This document shows positions 16,781-24,581 of a DNA stretch of 38,649 bases, one piece after another. The notes beneath the pieces are model-generated. The model was not told the DNA's origin. It made no database searches and saw only the letters and a program-made list of their open reading frames with translations. The position numbers were made by a program, and so were the translations under genes. Each line of letters begins with the position of its first letter. The stretch's first letter is position 1. Origin of the DNA: Fluviicola sp. (GTDB lineage Bacteria; Bacteroidota; Bacteroidia; Flavobacteriales_D; Crocinitomicaceae); NCBI GenBank assembly GCA_002734085.1, contig NVXV01000001.1, positions 693,926 through 732,574 of the forward strand, in the 5' to 3' direction.

Positions 16781-18622
16781 TTATAACCCTTGAAGGGTAC
16801 TTAACTTGTAATAGTGATGCTTTTTAGCATACAGTTCGTCATGAGTTCCGCGCTCCACAATTTCACCTTTCTTAAGAACCAATATTTCATCCGCATTTTT
16901 GATAGTACTCAATCTATGTGCAATCACAAGTGAAGTTCTGTTTTTCATTAGGTTCTCTAATGCATCTTGGACAAGCTTCTCACTTTCGGTGTCGAGCGCT
17001 GATGTTGCTTCGTCTAAAATCATTATAGGTGGATTTTTTAATACTGCTCTGGCAATGCTAACACGCTGTTTTTGTCCACCAGACAATTTATTCCCTCTTT
17101 CACCTATAAAAGTATCATAACCTTGTTCTAAACCTACAATAAAGTCATGTGCATTAGCTACTTTTGCTGCTTCTATTACGGAGTCACGAGTGACATTTTT
17201 CATCCCAAAAGCGATATTGTTGAATACCGTATCGTTGAATAAAATGGACTCTTGACTAACAATTCCAATTTGTTCTCTCAAATCGTGTAAGCTGACATTT
17301 TTAATATTTACTCCATCGAGTAGGATTTCACCACCACCTACATCGTAAAAACGCGGTAGTAGATCAGCGATTGTTGATTTCCCGCTACCAGACTCACCTA
17401 CAAGGGCAACTGTTTTTCCTTTAATCAAGTCAAAATTAATATTGTGTAACACAGCTTCTTCTCCGTAAGAAAAGGATACGTTTTTGAAAGTTAAACCTTT
17501 TGTGATTGAGTTAATCTTAACAGGATTTTGTGCTTCAAATATTTTTTCATCCATTTGCAGAATTTCTTCTATACGCTCTTGGGAAGCCTTTGCTTTGCTC
17601 AAATTAGCTGCATTTTTAGCAATGTTTTGTACAGGAACTAATAATTGAGAAAACACAATAATAAAACCAATAAACTCCTTGCCTGTAAAGCCTTGGTTTG
17701 CTTCTCCATCTAAAATCATAGATCCACCGTACCAAACAATAAGAATCATTACTACTGCGCCTAAAAATTCATTTAAAGGAGAACTTAAGTCACGTTTTCT
17801 TAAGGCGCGAGTTAGCAATCTTTGATGATGAAGGTTAATACCTTTAAACTTCTTGATAGCATCTTCGGTAGCATTAAATGCCTTAACTATTCGAATGCCC
17901 CCTAAATACTCGTCTAAAAATGAAAAAACAACACCCAACTGTTTTTGACCTTTAGTGGCTGTCCGTTTCAGGCTTTTTCCAATTTGCATAATGATTAATG
18001 CTGAAAGTGGTAATAGGATAAAAGAGAACAATGTCAGCGCAGGACTCCAGTAAATTAATACTGAGACTGTGATTATAACCGATATAGGGTCTCTAAAAAC
18101 TAATTCTAAGACAGAAACTACGGCAATTTCAATTTCATTGACATCTCCATTCATTCGAGACATAAGATCTCCTTTTTTCTCATCAGTGAAAAACGACATG
18201 GGTAAGCGCATCGATTTTTTGAAAAGTTGATTTCTATAATCTCGAACTACTGCCATTCTCAGTTGAGACTGATGATATATAGCTAAATAGCGAAATAAAC
18301 TTTTAAAAAAGAAAGCGATAACTACAGAGACACAAACAAACATTAAGGCATACTTTGGATCATCCACAGCCATATTGGTCATAAAGTAATTATAGTAATC
18401 CTTCACATACTCAATATATGCGCCCATCCCATTTTCATCTAATAAAGGTCTGGAAAGCGGTTCAATTTTTTCATCAGAGGGAAAAATTACTTGCAAAAAA
18501 GGAACAAATAAGACGAGCGAAACCAAGTTGAAAACCACAAACAACAGATTAAATAAAATTGTTGCAATTGCACGCCACTTATAAATAAAAGTTGCTTTAA
18601 ATATCGTTTTCAGTTGCTTCAT
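16781..18622 (-). CDS. MsbA-like ABC exporter (fused permease and ATPase)
   Basis: 613 residues in the standard half-transporter layout. A six-helix type I exporter membrane domain occupies about 15-330, and an ATPase domain about 375-610. ATPase motifs: Walker A GESGSGKST (from G409), Q loop (IVSQES), signature LSGGQKQR, Walker B IMILDEATSAL, and the H loop in IAHRLST. It probably works as a homodimer moving lipid or lipid-linked glycan across the inner membrane; MsbA-type lipid A-core transport is the usual assignment in this phylum but cannot be told from other lipid or peptide exporters by sequence alone. The stop codon abuts that of the convergent gene at 16780 with no room for a terminator. 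A -7 box lies 8 bp before its ATG. Confidence 0.9.
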   Translation of the reverse strand: MKQLKTIFKATFIYKWRAIATILFNLLFVVFNLVSLVLFVPFLQVIFPSDEKIEPLSRPLLDENGMGAYIEYVKDYYNYFMTNMAVDDPKYALMFVCVSVVIAFFFKSLFRYLAIYHQSQLRMAVVRDYRNQLFKKSMRLPMSFFTDEKKGDLMSRMNGDVNEIEIAVVSVLELVFRDPISVIITVSVLIYWSPALTLFSFILLPLSALIIMQIGKSLKRTATKGQKQLGVVFSFLDEYLGGIRIVKAFNATEDAIKKFKGINLHHQRLLTRALRKRDLSSPLNEFLGAVVMILIVWYGGSMILDGEANQGFTGKEFIGFIIVFSQLLVPVQNIAKNAANLSKAKASQERIEEILQMDEKIFEAQNPVKINSITKGLTFKNVSFSYGEEAVLHNINFDLIKGKTVALVGESGSGKSTIADLLPRFYDVGGGEILLDGVNIKNVSLHDLREQIGIVSQESILFNDTVFNNIAFGMKNVTRDSVIEAAKVANAHDFIVGLEQGYDTFIGERGNKLSGGQKQRVSIARAVLKNPPIMILDEATSALDTESEKLVQDALENLMKNRTSLVIAHRLSTIKNADEILVLKKGEIVERGTHDELYAKKHHYYKLSTLQGL

Positions 18623-18630
18623 TACTCAGA

Positions 18631-18638
18631 CAAAACTA
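18631..18638 (-). promoter_or_regulatory. -7 promoter box (TAGTTTTG) of the ABC exporter gene
   Basis: Exact TAnnTTTG on the minus strand with only 8 nt between its final G and the ATG at 18622, implying a very short leader. No good -33 element is seen. Confidence 0.45.
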
Positions 18639-18791
18639 CATAAATTTTTCATCCTAAATTTATATATTTAAGTGGAATAGATTTAACCCATCACAATAAT
18701 TGAGAGGATATTGATTTTCTAATTGTTAATCGGTAATTATTACTTTTCAGAGAATCTTACTGGATTAAAGAAAAGCGATAAGTTCATTCCT

Positions 18792-19535
18792 TTAAGCTTG
18801 TTCACGTTGAGAAATAGGAATAAATATTCTTTCTCCGGTTCTTAGTTCCTCTTGTTTTTGCGTTATTTCGTTCACTAACTTATTCAATGCTATTGCCGAG
18901 ACTAGTGTTAGAATGGTAGAAATGGTAAGCATAACTAATGACATCGAATAGTTATTTCCATAACCGCCGATGCTGTTTTCATCCACCATGCTATTTGAAA
19001 TCCTTGTAAAAATTCCTGATATAATATATGTAGCCCACCAAAGTGTAATTATTCCTGCCATTGGCATTAAGCTTAACTTTCTGTTTACCGTATCATAAGC
19101 CACGTTTGTGCCATTGTGTATTTCTTTCATAACTTTGGCGGGGTAAAATAAGTTTGCAATGGGAACAAAAAACCACCCTGCAGCCCATCCTGAGGTGAAA
19201 CTGAGCTTCTTTTTTAAGATTTTAAGATTGTCATGCGCTCTGTAAAACCATACTGGGACAGCAATCGCAGCTAGAATAAAAGAAATAGCGAATATAATTG
19301 CAACACCAACGACCAAAAATGCATAGGACTCAATTTTTCCAATAGCAGAAAAGTCTCCACTCTCATAACTTTCGATACTAGAGTATAATACCGCATTCGC
19401 AATTAACATAACAAATCCGAGCCCAACAGTTGCCCAAAGCGTTATCTTTAAAAACAGTTTTCTCTGAGAAAGTGGCTGCATTTCATGAAGTTTCCCTTCC
19501 GTTAATCCGTCGTCTAAACTAGTAGTGTGATCCAT
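18792..19535 (-). CDS. DUF4328 domain membrane protein
   Basis: 247 residues with about five predicted membrane helices: near 28-48, 72-98, 120-142 (interfacial), 155-175 and 200-220. The region PVWFYRAHDNLK... GWAAGWFFVPIANLFYPAKVM is the hallmark of the DUF4328 family, an uncharacterised family also found in actinobacteria and other phyla. A short charged cytoplasmic N-terminal tail precedes the first helix and a QKQEELRTGER segment ends the protein. Function unknown. It lies 169 bp upstream of the ABC gene and 70 bp downstream of the phosphoesterase gene on the same strand, so it may or may not be co-transcribed. Confidence 0.8.
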   Translation of the reverse strand: MDHTTSLDDGLTEGKLHEMQPLSQRKLFLKITLWATVGLGFVMLIANAVLYSSIESYESGDFSAIGKIESYAFLVVGVAIIFAISFILAAIAVPVWFYRAHDNLKILKKKLSFTSGWAAGWFFVPIANLFYPAKVMKEIHNGTNVAYDTVNRKLSLMPMAGIITLWWATYIISGIFTRISNSMVDENSIGGYGNNYSMSLVMLTISTILTLVSAIALNKLVNEITQKQEELRTGERIFIPISQREQA

Positions 19536-19605
19536 ATTATTTTATTAGGTTTCGACATCAATAATACTATAATCTTTTGATTTTTTTAATATTTTAGTCT
19601 AAATA

Positions 19606-20361
19606 TTACACTTTCTCTTTTCTTTTTTTGGTTTGAAAGTAAGTGCCATCATCATCATTCCATATTGTTAATCGCCCACTAGTTTTACATCCTTGGTCTA
19701 AATTAATTACATTACAAAGCTGCTCAGGTCGCTTGAAACCATAATTGTTTGTAGGTGTGTGTCCAATATAAATCTTGTCAAACTCATCAAAATAATGAGT
19801 TCCATCGTTGGCTTCATTCGCTTTTTTATGCTTTTCAATTTTATATGCTTTTTCGTATAAGCTTCTATTCCAAAACAAGGCATTTGGATCTTTCTCTAAT
19901 GTTTTTTTAAACCCTGATTTTGGATTAAATCCAGCGTGAACAAATAATTTATTGTTTTCAATATAATAGCGCTTAAGATGATCAAAAAACTGTTCTTTAT
20001 GGTAAATTATTTGTTCATCAGTTAAGGACAAATAGTTTTTATATGTTTGCTCTCCGCCTTTGCTGAACCACATACTGTATTCAGCTTTCATATATTCTAC
20101 GTCTCTAAAGTTTTTGAAATCATTTTGAATCATCTCGCGAAACCAGAAATCGTGATTCCCCATTAAATATATAGGAGGTATAGCGGCCTTTTTTTTAAGT
20201 TCTATTAAAAAATCAATCACCTCAAAATCTTCTCCCCAACCATTGATATAGTCGCCTAGACAAATTATCCTGTCGGAATTAATATTGAAGTCAGCTAGTT
20301 TTAATCCCTTTTTCAAAGATTTATAACTCCCATGAATATCTCCTATAACGAGTGTTCGCAT
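19606..20361 (-). CDS. Calcineurin-like metallophosphoesterase (PPP-type)
   Basis: 251 residues, cytoplasmic. The two-metal active-site motifs are in order: GDIHG (residues 7-11), GDYINGWG (usually GDxxDRG; the Asp kept, the DRG replaced by NGW), GNHDFWF, HAGFNP, and the C-terminal GHTPT. The family includes bacterial PrpA/PrpB-type Ser/Thr phosphatases and Ap4A hydrolases. The replaced DRG makes a classic PPP phosphatase assignment unsure, so the substrate is left open. A poly-basic tail (KKRKEKV) ends the protein. It is divergent from the subtilase gene across a 175-bp spacer. Confidence 0.85.
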   Translation of the reverse strand: MRTLVIGDIHGSYKSLKKGLKLADFNINSDRIICLGDYINGWGEDFEVIDFLIELKKKAAIPPIYLMGNHDFWFREMIQNDFKNFRDVEYMKAEYSMWFSKGGEQTYKNYLSLTDEQIIYHKEQFFDHLKRYYIENNKLFVHAGFNPKSGFKKTLEKDPNALFWNRSLYEKAYKIEKHKKANEANDGTHYFDEFDKIYIGHTPTNNYGFKRPEQLCNVINLDQGCKTSGRLTIWNDDDGTYFQTKKRKEKV

Positions 20362-20536
20362 GAAACAAATATCTAAATAAATATTATTTTAAATACCATC
20401 TTGCCTTACAAAAGATGATTATCTGAATAGGTGAGCGATTAGGTAATAAACATTACAACTTCATATATAATACTAATGCAATTAGGTATTTTTATTATTG
20501 TTAAGTAATTTGCAATCTGTTAAAACTGTAAAATCT

Positions 20537-23500
20537 ATGATTAAACACGTACTTTTTGTTTCGCTACTCAGTCTTTTTTCTGTTTCAGGTCACGCCCAGG
20601 AATTACTATTCAAATCGGGAACTATCGACATCAGCGAAGTTGAGAATTCAAGTCTAAACTTTGTTGAAGAGGAACTATTTGATGATTATGGTTTTAGAAT
20701 TATTGTTTTTGATCAACTCCCTTCTCTTGAGCAAAGGAAGCGATTAGAAAAATTGGGAGTGGAGTTATTAGAATATCTACCTAAAAATGCATTCTTTGCT
20801 TCTATTAAAGAGGGTGCGAATATTTCAGATATAAATGGTTTTAGGATTAACAAAATTATTGATGTAAATCCAAAGTATAAGACTTCGAAAGAATTGACAA
20901 ACGGAAATATTCCGAGTTGGGCTATTCAAGATGTTAATAACATTATAGTTATTGTAAAGTATTTCGAAAGTGTAGATGATACTAAGGTTATATTGGATTT
21001 ACAACAAAAGAACCTAGTAATTAAGGACAGCTTAATTTCACAAAAACTTGTCGAAGTTGAGATATCAAAAAAGAATTTAGACTCTCTTTACGCACTTTCA
21101 TACATTCAATATGTAGAAGCAAAACAGCCTCCGGGGGAGCCTGAAAACCTTCCGGGTAGAACTCTCCACAGAAGTAACACTCTTTGGACAAATGCTGAGA
21201 ATGGATTGAAATATAGAGGAGAAGGGTTTAAAATCATGATGCAAGATGATGGTATTGTGGGGCCTCATATTGATTTTGAAGGTAGAATAGATCAATCTGA
21301 TTGTTTTTCTTGTAGTACTTCACCAAATAACAATCATGGTGACCATGTGGGCGGTACAATCATGGGTGCAGGTAATTTAAATCCAAGAGCAAAAGGAATG
21401 GCTCATGGTGCTGATCTTTTAGTGTATAACAGTAGCAATAATAACTACGATGATGTTCCCACCCTTTATCAAGATGAGGATGTTTACATCACATCAAAAA
21501 GTTACAGCAATGGTTGTAACGGAGGTTATACAAATCTCACCCAACAACTTGATGAACAAGTTAAAATGTATCCTTCTTTAATTCATGTTTTTTCCGCTGG
21601 AAATTCAGGTTTTGACGATTGTGGATATGGCGCAGGATCGGGATGGGGAAACATCACTGGTGGTCATAAATCTGGAAAAAATGTAATTGCTGTTGGTAAC
21701 TTAACAAGTACGGGAAGCCTAAATGGTTCGAGTAGCCGTGGACCGGCAACAGATGGAAGAATCAAACCAGATATCTGTGGTGTTGGAACTTCAGTTTTAT
21801 CGTCTATTTACGATAATGAATATGCTTCTTTTACAGGTACATCGATGTCTTGCCCTGGTGTTGCAGGTACAATTACTCAGCTGTATGATGCTTACAAAGA
21901 CATTAACGAAGGAGAAATACCAGACGCTGGCTTAATGAAAGGAATTATTTTAAACACTGCCGACGACCTTGGAAACCCTGGTCCTGACTTTAAACACGGC
22001 TGGGGGAGTATAAATGGTTTTAGAGCTTATCAGGTTATTGAAGACAGTGCTTTTTTAGAAGGAACAATTGATAATGGAGATAACAATTTGCATACAATTG
22101 ATGTTCCTTCCGATGTACGGGAGTTAAGAATTATGGTTTATTGGACGGATGATGAAGCGTCTACTTCAGCATCAATTGCTTTGGTAAATGATATCAATTC
22201 CTTATTGACAGATCCTATAGGAAATACTTTTGAGCCGTGGGTATTAGACCCTACTGCAAATGTTGCAAGTCTTGATGCAGATGCAGTTCGCGGAGACGAC
22301 AATTTGAATAATATGGAACAAATAACCATTGCTGATCCCGATGCAGGTCAGTATCTTTTATCTGTTAGTGGTTTTAGTATTCCTCAAGGTCCACAAAAGT
22401 ATCATGTGATTTACTATTTTGAAAAAAATGACATCGATATTACTTATCCTGCGGGAGGTGAAGGACTAAATTCAGCGCAAACACACAACATTAGATGGAA
22501 TGCTCCTCAAGGAACTGATCCTTTTACAATTTATTTCTCAGAAAACAATGGTGTTTCTTGGGATTCAATTGGAACGGCTGCAGCAAATGAAAGAAATTTC
22601 GTGTGGTTCATACCGTCTGGTACAGTGACTGGAAATGCTAAAATTAGAATTGAAAGAAATGCTATTTCTGGAGAAAACGAAAATGTATTTTCTGTTATTT
22701 CTACTCCAACTAGTTTAGGATTAGAGTGGGTTTGTCCCGATTCATTGATGGTTTCCTGGAATCCTGTAGATGACGCAATTGGGTATGAAGTGAGTATGCT
22801 CGGCTCTAAATATATGGATAGCCTAACTTTTGTCACCGACACAAATGCGGTACTTCAAATTCCTGCATCCACAAGCACTTGGTTTAGTGTTAAATCGTAT
22901 GGTATCGATGATGCCATTGGAGAACGAGCAATCGCCATTGAAAAAACAAACGAAGAATTTGGTTGTACATGGAGTGATCCGTATGCTGGATTTGATATAG
23001 ATTGCCCAATAGCAGGGGAGGATTATTGTTTTACATTGTTTGAAGAAACGGTAAATACAGAGCAAGGTTTTGACATAACCTGGTATTTCCCTGGAGGCTC
23101 ACCAAGTACATCTACTGATGTATCACCTCAAGTCTGCTACAGTGCACCTGGTTTTTACGATGTAGTAATGGTGGTAGACAATGGTGTCGGAACTGACTCT
23201 GTTTATGTTGAAGATTATATTGAAGTTTTACCAACTTCTCAGATACCTTACTTTGAAGGTTTTGAAGATTATTCTACTTTCAGTAATAATGATTATTGGA
23301 CAAGTGAAAGTTTAGCTGGGGGGAATGCGGCTTTTGTTGTTTCCTCCACCAGTGCATTGTCTGGTAGTAATAGTGCGTTTATACAAAACTTTGGACAGCC
23401 TGACGAGTCACTTGATAATTTGACGTCTGGTCCTATAAACTTATCTGTACTTCAGCAGTCAGAAGACATCACCTTATCTTTTCGCTATGCTTATAGAAAA

Positions 23501-24067
23501 AGAAATGCCTCAAATGAAGAGTGGTTGAGGGTATTTATAACACAATCGTGTCTGGATCCCTGGATTCAAAGGAAAACGATAAAAGGAGATTTACTTTCAG
23601 AGTTAGTTTCAGCTAATTACTGGACACCAGATGGACCAGAGGATTGGACAACTGTTCACATGACAAATATCACCAGTAGCTATTATCAAGAAGACTTTAG
23701 AGTAAGGTTTCAGCTTGAAGCGGATGGAGGAAATAATTTTTATTTAGACGACATTAACTTGTATCAAGGTGAACCTTCCGACGATATAGTTTTGGTTGGT
23801 TTAGATGAAGAAAACGTGAATGAATTTAGTCTTTTCCCAAATCCTGCTGAAGACGTACTTAATATTCGGTTTGATCAAAAAATAGGTAGTCCAACTACTA
23901 TTATTATTACTGACGTTAGTGGAAAACAAGTGATGGATCAGAATATAATTTCTGCAAAAGGGGACAATTTAGTCATCTTGGATACGGAAAGTTTGTCACC
24001 AGGAATTTATATGGTTGGACTTGTACAAGGAGGCTGGGTAAAAACCCAGAAAGTAGTTATTCAATAA
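20537..24067 (+). CDS. Subtilisin-family (S8) serine protease, T9SS cargo
   Basis: 1176 residues from the ATG at 20537. That start is chosen because it begins a clean signal peptide (MIKHVLFVSLLSLFSVSGHAQ); an upstream in-frame TTG at 20498 would add 13 residues ahead of it. The catalytic triad is Asp237 (QDDG), His267 (NHGDHVGG) and Ser436 (GTSMSCPG), with the oxyanion Asn in SAGNSG. An N-terminal propeptide-like region covers about 25-200. After the protease domain come beta-sandwich domains, a PKD-like domain near 835-900 (TWYFPGGSPS... PGFYDVVMVV), a jelly-roll-like region, and a type A T9SS sorting domain in the last ~75 residues (LFPNPAEDVLN, GKQV, SPGIYMVGL). It is predicted to be a secreted protease. 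Its 3' end overlaps the convergent PrcB-like gene by 11 bp. Confidence 0.9.
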   Translation: MIKHVLFVSLLSLFSVSGHAQELLFKSGTIDISEVENSSLNFVEEELFDDYGFRIIVFDQLPSLEQRKRLEKLGVELLEYLPKNAFFASIKEGANISDINGFRINKIIDVNPKYKTSKELTNGNIPSWAIQDVNNIIVIVKYFESVDDTKVILDLQQKNLVIKDSLISQKLVEVEISKKNLDSLYALSYIQYVEAKQPPGEPENLPGRTLHRSNTLWTNAENGLKYRGEGFKIMMQDDGIVGPHIDFEGRIDQSDCFSCSTSPNNNHGDHVGGTIMGAGNLNPRAKGMAHGADLLVYNSSNNNYDDVPTLYQDEDVYITSKSYSNGCNGGYTNLTQQLDEQVKMYPSLIHVFSAGNSGFDDCGYGAGSGWGNITGGHKSGKNVIAVGNLTSTGSLNGSSSRGPATDGRIKPDICGVGTSVLSSIYDNEYASFTGTSMSCPGVAGTITQLYDAYKDINEGEIPDAGLMKGIILNTADDLGNPGPDFKHGWGSINGFRAYQVIEDSAFLEGTIDNGDNNLHTIDVPSDVRELRIMVYWTDDEASTSASIALVNDINSLLTDPIGNTFEPWVLDPTANVASLDADAVRGDDNLNNMEQITIADPDAGQYLLSVSGFSIPQGPQKYHVIYYFEKNDIDITYPAGGEGLNSAQTHNIRWNAPQGTDPFTIYFSENNGVSWDSIGTAAANERNFVWFIPSGTVTGNAKIRIERNAISGENENVFSVISTPTSLGLEWVCPDSLMVSWNPVDDAIGYEVSMLGSKYMDSLTFVTDTNAVLQIPASTSTWFSVKSYGIDDAIGERAIAIEKTNEEFGCTWSDPYAGFDIDCPIAGEDYCFTLFEETVNTEQGFDITWYFPGGSPSTSTDVSPQVCYSAPGFYDVVMVVDNGVGTDSVYVEDYIEVLPTSQIPYFEGFEDYSTFSNNDYWTSESLAGGNAAFVVSSTSALSGSNSAFIQNFGQPDESLDNLTSGPINLSVLQQSEDITLSFRYAYRKRNASNEEWLRVFITQSCLDPWIQRKTIKGDLLSELVSANYWTPDGPEDWTTVHMTNITSSYYQEDFRVRFQLEADGGNNFYLDDINLYQGEPSDDIVLVGLDEENVNEFSLFPNPAEDVLNIRFDQKIGSPTTIIITDVSGKQVMDQNIISAKGDNLVILDTESLSPGIYMVGLVQGGWVKTQKVVIQ

Positions 24068-24548
24068 CTTCTAAACTTAATTCTTTGTCAGACTTATTTA
24101 TACTGACTATTTGATAGGGTTGAGTCATTACACTTGTTGCAGAACCTAAAGGAGGTTTGCTTATTGCCTTTACTTGAAGTACCTCGTTATTTTCAGTTAT
24201 TTCTTCTACTTCAAAAGTATACCCTCCAGTTCCTCTTACTTTATCGAAGACAAAAATGAGCATTTCCTCATCGAAAAAGCGCTCGTCTGCTATGATATCT
24301 TCTTCAAGCTCTTCATTTACGGAGTTCATTTTATTCCGTAATTCATTATAATCTTCAATACTCGATATTCCTACAACACCTTGAGATATCCCTTCTTCTC
24401 CAGCGCCGTGAAGAACACCATTTTTCACTGGTAGATAGTCTATCCTTTTGGAAACGGTGTTTTCGGTATGTTTAATATCGCTTGTTCCACAAGAAGTAAA
24501 CACGGCTGAAAATGAATAAACGGCGAATAGAAACAGAAAATATTTCAT
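24057..24548 (-). CDS. PrcB_C-domain lipoprotein, third gene of the A2M-PbpC operon
   Basis: 163 residues with a lipoprotein signal peptide (lipobox FTSC, Cys at residue 20). The C-terminal half (about 92-160) matches the PrcB C-terminal family: EMLIFVFDKVRGTGGYTFEV with the conserved GTGGY, then PPLGSATSVMTQPYQIV. In Treponema, PrcB is an accessory lipoprotein of the dentilisin protease complex, and other family members are stand-alone lipoproteins. It starts 33 bp after the pbpC stop in the same direction, so it is probably in the same operon, pointing to a periplasmic or envelope role beside A2M and PbpC. Its end overlaps the subtilase gene on the other strand by 11 bp. Confidence 0.75.
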   Translation of the reverse strand: MKYFLFLFAVYSFSAVFTSCGTSDIKHTENTVSKRIDYLPVKNGVLHGAGEEGISQGVVGISSIEDYNELRNKMNSVNEELEEDIIADERFFDEEMLIFVFDKVRGTGGYTFEVEEITENNEVLQVKAISKPPLGSATSVMTQPYQIVSINKSDKELSLEVIE

Positions 24549-24581
24549 GAGATTATTTTTAGTTAAATGTAATTATTAATT

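Noticed and set aside
20498-20536. Upstream TTG start that would lengthen the subtilase by 13 residues
   Set aside because: The ATG at 20537 begins a clean signal peptide; the extra residues would precede it and overlap a near -7 box (TAATTTG at 20506-20512).
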